Assembly: GCA_028117185.1 (NCBI GenBank)
Contig: JAOHHD010000001.1
Location: 1-64,000, forward strand
Length of the DNA: 64,000 nt
Source of the DNA: Luminiphilus sp.
GTDB lineage: Bacteria; Pseudomonadota; Gammaproteobacteria; Pseudomonadales; Halieaceae
Reading direction: 5' to 3'
The notes beneath the pieces were generated by a model. That model had not been told where the DNA came from and ran no database searches. It saw only the letters and a list, made by a program, of their open reading frames with translations. The first letter of the stretch is position 1. The number at the start of each line of letters is the position of its first letter. A program made the position numbers and the translations under genes. This document shows, in pieces, positions 17,942 to 26,761 of this stretch.

Positions 17942-20900
17942 ATGAGCGCCGCTAAGCCGGTATCCGAACGCGCGGTACCGGAACACATCGTATTTCCTGA
18001 ACAACTCCCAATCAGTGAGCGTCGCGAGGACATAGAAGCAGCGATCCGCGATCACCAAGTGGTGATTCTTGCGGGCGAAACGGGTTCAGGTAAGACCACC
18101 CAATTACCCAAGATCTGCTTGAACTTGGGTCGCGGGAGGGTGCAGCGCATTGGCCATACGCAGCCACGTCGCATTGCGGCTCGCACCGTAGCGCAGCGGA
18201 TTGCGGAGGAGCTCAATTCCCCCTTGGGTGGGCTGGTCGGCTATCAAATTCGCTTCAACGATACGCTCTCAGAGGCCAGTGCCATTAAGTTAATGACCGA
18301 TGGAATCTTGTTGGCTGAATTAACCCGTGATCGGGATCTCAGTGCCTACGACACGTTGATTATTGATGAGGCCCACGAGCGCAGTCTGAACATCGACTTT
18401 TTGCTCGGGTACTTAAAGCGGCTGTTGCCCCGAAGGCCCGATCTTAAGGTCATCGTGACGTCGGCGACCATCGATGTCGCACGATTTTCAGCCCATTTTG
18501 ATGATGCACCCGTGATCGAAGTCAGCGGTCGTACTTACCCCGTCGATGTGCACTACCTCGGTGATAGCGAAGACCGGGATGAGGGGGTGCGCCAACAGAT
18601 TGCTGACTTATTGGCGGATATTGAGCAAGGCCAGTTTGGTCCTCGAGGCGATGTGCTGGTCTTTTTGCCGGGTGAGCGTGACATTCGCGAGCTCGCTAAG
18701 CGACTGCGTTATAACGATCGTTTGCGGGTGCTGCCCCTGTATGCGCGGTTAAGCCAGGCCGAACAGAATCGGGTCTTTCAGAGTGGCGGAGCAGGGATGC
18801 GTGTGGTCTTGGCGACTAACGTGGCAGAGACCTCGCTAACGGTTCCAGGTATTCGTTACGTGATTGACCCAGGTGAAGCGCGCATGAGTCGTTACAGTGC
18901 GCGCAGTCGACTGCAGCGTTTGCCCATCGAGCCCATCTCACAGGCCAGTGCCAATCAGCGGATGGGCCGCTGTGGGCGGCTCTCTGACGGCGTCTGTTTT
19001 CGTCTGTATGGCGAGGCAGATTTTTTAGGACGTCCCGCTTTTACCGATCCAGAAATTCGGCGGACCAATCTCGCGGCCGTTGTGCTGAGGATGCTCGAAC
19101 TCAAGCTTGGCGAGGTCAATCGCTTTCCTTTTATTGATCCACCCGACCCTAAGGTTGTTCGCGATGGCTACCGACTGCTTGAAGAGTTGGGCGCCGTTTC
19201 GAGCAGTGGCCAACTGACAAAGTGCGGCCGGCAACTCGCCCGGCTACCCGTCGATCCGCGTTTGGGACGCATGTTGCTGGCGGCTAATGACCTGGGCTGT
19301 CTAGCTGAAGTACTGGTCATTGTCAGTGCGATGTCGATTCAGGATCCGCGCGAACGGCCCACCGAAAAACAGGCCCAGTCTGATCAGTCGCATGCCAGAT
19401 TTCAGCATGCTCAATCTGATTTTCTCTCCTGGCTTGAACTGTGGCGTTACTACGAAGCGCAGCGTCAAAGCCTGAGCCAAAATCAGCTTCGAAAACTGTG
19501 CCAGCGAGAGTACCTCGCTTTTATGCGGATGCGCGAATGGTGCGAAATCCATTCGCAACTCGTGATCGCCTGTCGGCAGCTGGGATTTCGTGTGCCGCCG
19601 CAGTTACCGGTCGACGAGGCGTATGAAGCGATTCATCGCTCGTTACTGGCAGGTTTGCTGGGTAATGTAGCCCAGCGTGACGAGGGCAAGCAGTTCAATG
19701 CAACGCGCAATCGCAAGGTGATGCTTTTCCCGGGTTCCAGCCAGTATAAAAAGCCACCGCCATGGCTGGTGGCAGGAGAGATTGTCGAAACATCGCAAGT
19801 TTTTGCACGTCAGTGTGCGGCCATTGAACCGGATTGGCTGCTGCAGATAAATCCGCAGGTATTAAAGCGCCACCATTACGAACCAGCGTGGCAGCGGCGC
19901 AGCGGGCGTGTGATGGCCAAGGAGCGGGTGACGTTATTCGGTTTAACGATTAGCGACGGGCGGCGCGTTCATTTTGGCGATATCGACCCCCAGACGTCGC
20001 GAGACATTTTTATTCGCGAGGCACTGGTAACCGGTAATGTCATGAGACCGCCCTTTTTTCTGAAAGAAAATGTGGCGTTGACGCATTCAGTCGAGGAATT
20101 GGAATCGCGCACGCGGCGACGTGATTTGTTAATCGAGGAGGAAGCGCTGGTAGCTTTTTACAGCGAGCGGCTCGGGGCCGATTGCGTGGGAATGAGCGCT
20201 CTCATAAAGTGGTTGAAAGAAGACCGGGCCAGAGAGCAGAGTTTATTACTCAAGCGCGAGCAAATTCTGGTTCGCGATCCCGGTACTGAGGTGGAGGCAC
20301 AGTTTCCGCCGACCCTGCAGTGGCAGGGAGTTGATTATCACCTGCGCTATCAGTTTGAACCGGGCAGACAAAACGACGGCGTCTCCATCACCATTCCGTT
20401 ACCGCTACTGAATCGCGCACCGCGTTATTTACTCGATTGGTTGGTACCCGGCTTGCTGCGCGATAAATGTGTGGCATTAATCAAAGGTTTGCCTAAAGCG
20501 TTGCGCAAGCAACTTGTGCCTGCGCCCGATGTAGTGGACGCGGCGCTCGCTGAATTAACGCCCGACGATACGGACTTGTGCAACGCTCTCAGCAAGGTGC
20601 TCAAGCGCCAACGGGGTGTACAGGTAACTCCTGTCGATTGGCAGTTGGATCAGCTAGAAGATTTTTACCGCATGAATGTCCGCGTGGTGAATGTCGAGGG
20701 AAAGCTCTTGGGACAGGGGCGTGATATGTCAGTACTGGTAGCTGAATTTCGTTCGGAGGAAGCGCGCAGCACTTCCACTCAGAATGCCGATCCCCTCGAA
20801 CGCAAAAACGTGGAGCGCTGGGACTTTGGCACGCTACCCGAGATGTCACGATCAGAGGCGGCGGGTCTCGAAGTGGTGGCACATCCGGCGTTGGTTGTTG

Positions 20901-21685
20901 AATCTTCGGGGCTGGCCGTTCGCCTACTCGATTATCCGGGCGAAGCGCGGTTGGCTCACGAAGATGGTGTGGTCGCACTCGCCATGAAGCAGGCGAGTCA
21001 GGTTGTGAAATCTCTCCGCAAAGGGTTGTTCTCGGGTAATGAACTGGTTCTCGCCTTTGCGGCGCTGGAGCTAGACCGTAAGCGCTTGGCAGACGATACG
21101 ATTGCGGCGGTCGCTCATAATGCGCTGGTGGGGCTCGAGCCTCCCCGAGCGGAAGCCGCCTTTAAAGATTGGTTCGACGGGCTGAGAGGCCGATGGTATC
21201 CAGAGGCGATGGCGCTGGGTGAAGCACTAGCCGAGGCGCTGAAGGCATGGACGACAGCGCGCACGTTATCGGCGCGGCTAGCTGAGCACGATTATGAAGA
21301 TAGCCAACGCGACTGCTGGCAGGGCGTTCAGAATTTATTGCTCAGTGATACCGTGCGCTACGCCAGTCGTGATTGGCTGCGGCAATTTCCGCGCTATGCC
21401 AGTGCGGCAGAGCACCGCATGACGCGCCTTAATGGTCAGTACCTGAAAGATCAGAAAGCTGTTCAGACGCTGTCGCCGTGGCGTGAGCGTCTTGAGCAAG
21501 CCCAAGCAGCTTATCCAGGGCTGATTCGTCTCTCTGCCGAGGCGCATCAGTATCGATGGATGCTCGAGGAGTTTCGGGTGTCCTTATTTGCCCAGCAAAT
21601 GAAAACGCGCCTGCCTGTGTCGAATAAGAGGCTCGAACAACAGTGGCAGCAGGTACAGATGTGGATAGATCAGCACCCGCGTTGA
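17942..21685 (+). CDS. hrpA: ATP-dependent RNA helicase HrpA (DEAH box)
   Basis: 1247 residues. Helicase motifs in order: Walker A GETGSGKTTQLPK (about 45), IGHTQPRRIAARTVAQRIAEE, DEAHERSLNIDFLLGYLK (DEAH box), TSATID (SAT), TNVAETSLTVPGIRYVID and NQRMGRCGRLSDGVCFRLY (motif VI). These are followed by the helicase-associated and OB domains and the long C-terminal region specific to HrpA (DUF3418). In E. coli HrpA helps resolve stalled ribosomes and process mRNAs. The ATG directly abuts the fadD stop, so translation is probably coupled. Confidence 0.96.
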   Translation: MSAAKPVSERAVPEHIVFPEQLPISERREDIEAAIRDHQVVILAGETGSGKTTQLPKICLNLGRGRVQRIGHTQPRRIAARTVAQRIAEELNSPLGGLVGYQIRFNDTLSEASAIKLMTDGILLAELTRDRDLSAYDTLIIDEAHERSLNIDFLLGYLKRLLPRRPDLKVIVTSATIDVARFSAHFDDAPVIEVSGRTYPVDVHYLGDSEDRDEGVRQQIADLLADIEQGQFGPRGDVLVFLPGERDIRELAKRLRYNDRLRVLPLYARLSQAEQNRVFQSGGAGMRVVLATNVAETSLTVPGIRYVIDPGEARMSRYSARSRLQRLPIEPISQASANQRMGRCGRLSDGVCFRLYGEADFLGRPAFTDPEIRRTNLAAVVLRMLELKLGEVNRFPFIDPPDPKVVRDGYRLLEELGAVSSSGQLTKCGRQLARLPVDPRLGRMLLAANDLGCLAEVLVIVSAMSIQDPRERPTEKQAQSDQSHARFQHAQSDFLSWLELWRYYEAQRQSLSQNQLRKLCQREYLAFMRMREWCEIHSQLVIACRQLGFRVPPQLPVDEAYEAIHRSLLAGLLGNVAQRDEGKQFNATRNRKVMLFPGSSQYKKPPPWLVAGEIVETSQVFARQCAAIEPDWLLQINPQVLKRHHYEPAWQRRSGRVMAKERVTLFGLTISDGRRVHFGDIDPQTSRDIFIREALVTGNVMRPPFFLKENVALTHSVEELESRTRRRDLLIEEEALVAFYSERLGADCVGMSALIKWLKEDRAREQSLLLKREQILVRDPGTEVEAQFPPTLQWQGVDYHLRYQFEPGRQNDGVSITIPLPLLNRAPRYLLDWLVPGLLRDKCVALIKGLPKALRKQLVPAPDVVDAALAELTPDDTDLCNALSKVLKRQRGVQVTPVDWQLDQLEDFYRMNVRVVNVEGKLLGQGRDMSVLVAEFRSEEARSTSTQNADPLERKNVERWDFGTLPEMSRSEAAGLEVVAHPALVVESSGLAVRLLDYPGEARLAHEDGVVALAMKQASQVVKSLRKGLFSGNELVLAFAALELDRKRLADDTIAAVAHNALVGLEPPRAEAAFKDWFDGLRGRWYPEAMALGEALAEALKAWTTARTLSARLAEHDYEDSQRDCWQGVQNLLLSDTVRYASRDWLRQFPRYASAAEHRMTRLNGQYLKDQKAVQTLSPWRERLEQAQAAYPGLIRLSAEAHQYRWMLEEFRVSLFAQQMKTRLPVSNKRLEQQWQQVQMWIDQHPR

Positions 21686-21768
21686 CTAGCAGAAATCGAC
21701 TCAGCCAATGGCCTTCCCAGAACATTAGCGTTAAAATCTACGCAGCCAGAAGCTTAGAGCGCCTCGGT

Positions 21769-22545
21769 ATGTTGCGGTCCACCAGACAATATTCTCCCCT
21801 TGTTGCGGCACCACTGCGGTCGAAATCGCTGCGTGCGGTAGGGATGATGTGCTTGAGTGTGCTGCTGTCGATGAGCACCTTAACGCATGCGGCCACCGAT
21901 GCAGATGACCCCTGGCAGGGCTACAACCGTTGGATGTTTGAGTTTAACGACGGCGCTGACCGACTCATCATTAAACCCATTGCGACGGGCTACGATTTTG
22001 TCATGCCGCAATTCGTTCGTGTTGGCACCAATAATTTTTTTAGTAACTTTTATGACTTCAATGGGGTGCTGAACGCCCTATTACAGGGCCGTATCGAGGA
22101 GGCTTTGAACAATACAGTCCGTGTGATTACTAACTCTACGATAGGTATTTTCGGTTTATTCGACGTTGCATCGCAGGCCGGCGTGCCGCGTTACGAGACC
22201 GACTTTGGTCATACGCTGTCTATTTGGGGCGTACCTCGCGGTAACTTTGTGATGTTGCCGTTTATTGGTCCCAGCACTGTCAGGGCGGCATCGGGGTCAG
22301 CGATCGATGCGTTTATTTCGCCGACAGGGCAAATGTTCAATGACGAGGCGTATTGGGGTCTTCGCGCGTTTAACTTGATCGACTTACGCGCCGGGCTGCT
22401 TGACGCTGAACAGGTTATTAGTGGCGATCGTTATGTGTTTTTCCGCGATGTGTATTTGCAGCGTCGCGCAGTGCTCGATGCCGGAGGACAAGTCAAAGAC
22501 GATTTTTCTGAGTTCGATAGCGATTGGGATGAGGATGCCTTCTAG
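21769..22545 (+). CDS. mlaA: MlaA (VacJ) outer-membrane lipid-asymmetry protein
   Basis: 258 residues from the ATG at 21769; the open frame also extends upstream into the hrpA 3' end. The MlaA core is clear: DDPWQGYNRWMFEFNDGADR, FFSNFYDFNGVLNALLQGR, VRVITNSTIGIFGLFDVAS, DFGHTLSIWGVPRGNFVMLP and the acidic C-terminal tail. MlaA forms a donut in the outer membrane that removes phospholipids from the outer leaflet and passes them to MlaC. The signal region (RAVGMMCLSVLLSMSTLTHAATD) has a signal-peptidase-I-like THA site but no lipobox, unlike the lipoprotein E. coli MlaA. The PP2C/STAS pair follows 33 bases downstream. Confidence 0.93.
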   Translation: MLRSTRQYSPLVAAPLRSKSLRAVGMMCLSVLLSMSTLTHAATDADDPWQGYNRWMFEFNDGADRLIIKPIATGYDFVMPQFVRVGTNNFFSNFYDFNGVLNALLQGRIEEALNNTVRVITNSTIGIFGLFDVASQAGVPRYETDFGHTLSIWGVPRGNFVMLPFIGPSTVRAASGSAIDAFISPTGQMFNDEAYWGLRAFNLIDLRAGLLDAEQVISGDRYVFFRDVYLQRRAVLDAGGQVKDDFSEFDSDWDEDAF

Positions 22546-22578
22546 CCAGCCGCCGCTCTGGATGGCAGCGTCCACAGT

Positions 22579-23769
22579 ATGATACCCGCGGGCGCCGTGC
22601 TGGTCGTCGATGATCAACTCGATCGCGCTGCAGCACTGCTTGCCGCGCTGGATGATCCTTATCATCGTTACGAGGTAACCCCCGAGGCGCCTGATTTGGA
22701 GGCGGTATTAGGCCCTGATAGCCCCTGGGACTGTGTTATCTGCCATGTTGAGTTACTGAATGTGTCATGGGCGTCTGTGCGACGTGCCATGCGCACTTTT
22801 GACGTTCAGGTGCCGGTGCTGGCAGTCAGTGACCATCGGGATATGGACAGTATGACGACCGCATTGGGTCTCGGTGCGGCCAGTTTTTTTGTCACCCCTT
22901 CGGAAAAACCGGGGTTAGTCCGTCGCGCCATTGAGCGGAGCGTGCACCATCGTCAGTTACAACGTGAACTGGTCGAAACCAACGAGAATTTAGCGCGGGC
23001 TAATACCGAACTCAGCCACTCTTTGCGTATTCTCGAGCAGGACCAGGCTGCGGGTCGTCAGGTGCAAAAGGCGATGTTCCCTGCGCAATCTTTACGTGCG
23101 GGTGAGTACTGGTTTAGTCATCGTATCTTGCCCTCACTGTATCTCAGCGGTGACTTTACCGATTACTTCAATGTCGATCAGAGTAAGGTGGTGTTCTACT
23201 TGGCAGATGTATCGGGCCATGGAAGCTCATCGGCTTTTGCCACGGTATTGTTAAAGAATCTGTTCGCCCGCAAACGCTCTGATTATCTGCGCCGCGATGA
23301 CACCACCGTAATCGATCCTATCGAGATGCTCGCGCTGGCGAATAGCGAATTGTTGGAACTGCATGTCAATAAGTACGCCACCATGGTGGTGGGATGTCTC
23401 GATTTTGAGACACACCAGTTGCAATATTCTGTTGCAGGTCACTTACCTAAGCCCGTATTGATGACACCGGATCACTCCCAATATTTAACGGGGGAGGGCA
23501 TGCCCGTAGGGCTGACCTCGGAGGCGACCTATCAACTCGAAGGGATCGCGCTGCCAGAGACATTTATGCTAGTGCTCATGTCTGATGGCGTGCTGGAGAC
23601 AATCGATGAGGTTGATTTGATTGAACGAGAAAAAGCGCTGTTGAGCCGCTTGAGTGGGTCATTAGAAAAGCCGGGAGACCTGATTCGGCGGCTGAACCTC
23701 GGTGATGTCACCTCGGATGATTTGGCCGATGATATCGCAGGCTTATTTATTAGTAGGGGCGTCGGATGA
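22579..23769 (+). CDS. PP2C (SpoIIE-type) serine phosphatase with degenerate receiver domain
   Basis: 396 residues. An N-terminal receiver-like domain (1-125, VLVVDDQLDRAAALLAAL) is followed by a coiled-coil linker (HHRQLQRELVETNENLARAN) and a PPM phosphatase domain (about 165-396) with metal-binding acidic residues in SGDFTDYF, YLADVSGHGSSSA, LMSDGVLETIDE and SDDLADDIA. The receiver keeps the acidic pair but has His in WDCVICHVELLNVSW where the phospho-acceptor Asp is expected, and no clear conserved Lys. It presumably dephosphorylates the STAS protein encoded by the overlapping next gene, a partner-switching module. From memory, Pseudomonas has a similar vacJ/regulator/STAS arrangement. Confidence 0.88.
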   Translation: MIPAGAVLVVDDQLDRAAALLAALDDPYHRYEVTPEAPDLEAVLGPDSPWDCVICHVELLNVSWASVRRAMRTFDVQVPVLAVSDHRDMDSMTTALGLGAASFFVTPSEKPGLVRRAIERSVHHRQLQRELVETNENLARANTELSHSLRILEQDQAAGRQVQKAMFPAQSLRAGEYWFSHRILPSLYLSGDFTDYFNVDQSKVVFYLADVSGHGSSSAFATVLLKNLFARKRSDYLRRDDTTVIDPIEMLALANSELLELHVNKYATMVVGCLDFETHQLQYSVAGHLPKPVLMTPDHSQYLTGEGMPVGLTSEATYQLEGIALPETFMLVLMSDGVLETIDEVDLIEREKALLSRLSGSLEKPGDLIRRLNLGDVTSDDLADDIAGLFISRGVG

Positions 23770-24257
23770 GCCATTGCCGAATTTCTGCCGCCTCCAGTGC
23801 GGGCGCGCACATACTTAAATTAGAGGGTGATGTGCGACTGACAATGTGTACCGCGCTCGATCAGTACTTTCAATCGATGTTTGCAGAGCCAAATTTTGTC
23901 AGTGTTTGGGTGGACGTTACAGAGGCCGATGGGCTTGATAGCACTACCTTGGGGATGCTGGCGCAGCTGGCGATTCAGACGAAGGCGCAATTCGCTTTTT
24001 GTCCTGCAATCTTCAGCACTAATCCCAGCATCAATCGGTTGCTCGACACCATGGGATTTGACCAACTGTTTGAGCGCCGTAACGAGTCCTGTGATGCCGA
24101 TGCGGGTATTGAAGAAATTCCGGCTGTGGCGTGTGAAGAGGGCGAAATTAAAAAACAGGTGCTGGCGGCGCATCGCACGCTCATGTCATTGAGTGCTGAG
24201 AATGCCGGCGCGTTCCGTGATTTGGTCGAGACGCTAGAGCGGCCCTCGGATTCATAA
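23766..24257 (+). CDS. STAS-domain anti-sigma factor antagonist
   Basis: 163 residues. The N-terminal STAS domain (1-100) has the phosphorylatable loop in VDVTEADGLDSTTLGMLAQL, with DST at the usual DSS position, and a typical last helix (TNPSINRLLDTMGFDQLFE). A helical tail of about 60 residues (EEGEIKKQVLAAHRTLMSLSAE) extends beyond it. Its ATG overlaps the phosphatase stop by four bases, so the two are co-translated and almost certainly partners. The phosphorylated form would be reset by the phosphatase; the cognate kinase or anti-sigma factor is not in the window. Confidence 0.85.
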   Translation: MSHCRISAASSAGAHILKLEGDVRLTMCTALDQYFQSMFAEPNFVSVWVDVTEADGLDSTTLGMLAQLAIQTKAQFAFCPAIFSTNPSINRLLDTMGFDQLFERRNESCDADAGIEEIPAVACEEGEIKKQVLAAHRTLMSLSAENAGAFRDLVETLERPSDS

Positions 24258-24317
24258 TCGATAGGCCTAGGTTCAACTACTACCGGGCCAACCATTTCAC
24301 TGCGTTCGTATTGAACC

Positions 24318-25355
24318 TCAGCGGACTATTTCAGCCCGCGCATAACGCTCGGAGGCTGAGCAAAATGCGATGGCCTCGCGCAACACTTCAGTGCCAGATG
24401 CGGCTTGATGTGCGCGTTCACTCAGGTGGCGCCGATATTGGCGACCGCCATACTGGCCTTGATACAAGCCTAGCATGTGTCGCACCACGTGGTGCAATCG
24501 CGCACCGTTGATGAGCTGAGCGTCGATATAGGGTATGAGCGACTCTACGGCCTGTTCCCGACTCTGCGCGCCCGAGGCTGCTCCAAAAAATCGTTCATCG
24601 ACGTCGTTGAGTAGCCAGGGATTCTGGTACGCCGCACGACCTAGCATCACGCCATCGACGTGTTCAAGATGCGTGTCGCAAGCGTCCAGTGTTTCAATGC
24701 CGCCATTCATGACAATGGTCAGCGCAGGAAAGTCACGTTTTAGCTGGTAGACCCATTCGTAATTGAGCGGTGGGATCTCGCGATTCTGTTTGGGTGATAA
24801 TCCTGCTAACCATGCTTTGCGTGCGTGCACGATGAACACCTCGGCGCCCCCATGTGACACGGTGCCCACAAAGTCAGCCAGCTCTGAGTAGCTTTCTTGT
24901 TGATCAATGCCAATGCGGTGCTTAATGGTGACCGGTACGTCGCAGGCATCGCGCATGGCAGCAATACAGTCGCGAACCAGCTCGGGTTCAGCCATCAGGC
25001 AGGCGCCGAAGCGGCCACTTTGCACGCGATCAGAGGGGCAGCCACAGTTCAAGTTGATTTCGTCGTAGCCCCAGTCGGCGCCGAGCTTTGCGCAGGCGGC
25101 GAGGTCGGCGGGCGAGGCACCACCGAGCTGCAATGCAACAGGGTGTTCCTCTTCATTGAAGCGCAGGTGCCGTTCGACATCGCCATATAACAGTGCCCCG
25201 GTGGTGACCATCTCGGTATACACCCGGGCATGGCGTGTGAGCGCGCGCCAGAAGCGACGGCAGTGGCGGTCGGTCCAATCCATGCAGGGTGCCGTTGAGA
25301 AGCGCCAGGAATGAGGGGGATTAGCGTTGGTCACAATGCGGGTCCATGATGCCAC
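24318..25355 (-). CDS. dusA: tRNA-dihydrouridine synthase A
   Basis: 345 residues with a TIM barrel and helical tRNA-binding tail. Motifs: FSTAPCMDWTDRHCRRFWR, VYTEMVTTGALLYGD, EINLNCGCPSDRVQSGRFGACLM (the catalytic Cys in GACLM), VTIKHRIGID, IVHARKAWLAGLSPKQNR and VMNGGIETLD/VMLGRAAYQNPW for FMN binding. It reduces U20/U20a in the D-loop of tRNAs. The start used is a GTG; an in-frame GTG eight codons later is an alternative. Single gene, converging on the STAS gene. Confidence 0.95.
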   Translation of the reverse strand: MASWTRIVTNANPPHSWRFSTAPCMDWTDRHCRRFWRALTRHARVYTEMVTTGALLYGDVERHLRFNEEEHPVALQLGGASPADLAACAKLGADWGYDEINLNCGCPSDRVQSGRFGACLMAEPELVRDCIAAMRDACDVPVTIKHRIGIDQQESYSELADFVGTVSHGGAEVFIVHARKAWLAGLSPKQNREIPPLNYEWVYQLKRDFPALTIVMNGGIETLDACDTHLEHVDGVMLGRAAYQNPWLLNDVDERFFGAASGAQSREQAVESLIPYIDAQLINGARLHHVVRHMLGLYQGQYGGRQYRRHLSERAHQAASGTEVLREAIAFCSASERYARAEIVR

Positions 25356-25489
25356 AGTGAGTCTATTGAGCAGACTTTCGGCGCTCGGTAATGAGTCAAG
25401 CCATTAGCATAACGTGTCTTGATCTGATGATTGAGGGGCTGAGTGAGGTAATATGCCCACGCGGATGACCCGCGCCCCAGAGGATTATT

Positions 25490-25564
25490 GTGTTGCCGAC
25501 TCCGCGCGCCTATTTGTTGCTGATCTTATGGTTGGTAGCAGCACCCGCCCTTACCGCTACATAG
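25490..25564 (+). other. Likely original signal peptide of the DUF6268 gene, ended by an amber codon
   Basis: A GTG at 25490, preceded by cagagga, starts a frame reading MLPTPRAYLLLILWLVAAP then ALTAT, followed by TAG at 25562-25564. It is in the same frame as the barrel gene, which continues LLANAGTADVISLPERA. The stretch has the charge, hydrophobic core and small-residue pattern of a Sec signal peptide. Confidence 0.7.
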
Positions 25565-25591
25565 CTGCTTGCCAATGCGGGCACTGCCGAC

Positions 25592-26650
25592 GTGATCTCA
25601 TTACCCGAGCGCGCAGTAGAGACGCGCGTCACTCCGGCTCCGAACGATCCGGCGTCTCTGGCAGTAGCGGCTAGTCAAACGACTGAAGAACCGTTGACCA
25701 CGACATTAGCCTCACCCCCCTCTCCAGACGATCACGAACTCACCACAGAAGTCGTCGAGGCCGATGGCAATATCATTGCGCAAGCGGCTCAAGCCTTTGC
25801 CGAGTCAGAGCTGGTGTTTGTGCGGGGTTTGAATAATGCCCCGTTCTTGCCCGTCGCTTTATTGGGCAGTGATTATTACGACCAAGCTATGGTCAGTGAG
25901 GAGGGCGCGACCCCCGACGTCGCGGGCAAGCAATATCAGGTCAGCACCGCGAATCAGTACGCCGGGGTACCGTTTTTATTGAATAAACGCAGCATGGTGG
26001 TGTTGGGGGAGTACTTGTCTTATACCGATTTTAGCGTCGAAAACGGAGAGGACTTCTCAACCACTAGCGCGGCCCTTGCGGCGGGTTACTTATATCAACT
26101 CACCAATGATTGGCAGCTGATGGGCGGGATACTGCCGGTTCATCATCGCTCAAGTTTGGGGGAGCGACGTAAAGATTACTGGCAAGTGATGGGGGGCGCG
26201 CTGACCCGCTATACCCGAAATGACCGGCTGTGGTGGTTGTTTGGTGTGGTGTTTGACGACTCGGAGTTCGGTACTACTTGGCTCCCGTACATTGGCGCCT
26301 CACTGATTATCAATCAGGCGTGGAGTGTGAGCGCGCTGTTGCCCTGGCCGCAGGTCATCTACGCACCCAGTAAAGACTGGTTTGTCTCGGCAGGGGCGTC
26401 TTACTCGGGTTCCAGTTGGGCGGTGAATAGCAGCACCGGGGCCGTCGGATTGAATCTCAGCGGTTTCGACTTTGGTGTTGGTGGCGCCCGACGTCTCAAC
26501 GGGGCGCTGTGGATCGAAGCCAAGGCGGGTGTAGGTGGTTTGCGGGGTTTATCGATCAACGATGGCGATATCTCAGGCCCGGCTATTGACGTCAGTAGCT
26601 CGCCTTTTATCAGTATTAGCGTGACCCTGCGGCCTTCCTTCTCAGATTAA
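25592..26650 (+). CDS. DUF6268-type outer-membrane beta-barrel protein, probably missing its signal peptide
   Basis: From a GTG at 25592, 352 residues: a low-complexity Ala/Thr/Pro-rich start, then alternating beta strands (NKRSMVVLGEYLSYTDFSV, DWQLMGGILPVHHRSSLGE, WSVSALLPWPQVIYAPS, GLNLSGFDFGVGGARRL) ending in SPFISISVTLRPSFSD. This resembles DUF6268-type outer-membrane proteins. As written it has no signal peptide. One lies just upstream in the same frame but is separated by a TAG at 25562. The gene is therefore probably a one-nonsense-mutation pseudogene, or depends on readthrough. Confidence 0.7.
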   Translation: MISLPERAVETRVTPAPNDPASLAVAASQTTEEPLTTTLASPPSPDDHELTTEVVEADGNIIAQAAQAFAESELVFVRGLNNAPFLPVALLGSDYYDQAMVSEEGATPDVAGKQYQVSTANQYAGVPFLLNKRSMVVLGEYLSYTDFSVENGEDFSTTSAALAAGYLYQLTNDWQLMGGILPVHHRSSLGERRKDYWQVMGGALTRYTRNDRLWWLFGVVFDDSEFGTTWLPYIGASLIINQAWSVSALLPWPQVIYAPSKDWFVSAGASYSGSSWAVNSSTGAVGLNLSGFDFGVGGARRLNGALWIEAKAGVGGLRGLSINDGDISGPAIDVSSSPFISISVTLRPSFSD

Positions 26651-26761
26651 CAGCGCGCGTGACGTCGGTGACTGCGTCGCTATCCCAGGGCCATTTTGCT
26701 ACGTGCATTGTCGAGCAGACGAGCATACTCTTAATCTAATTAACCGTGTTTGAGGTCTGCG

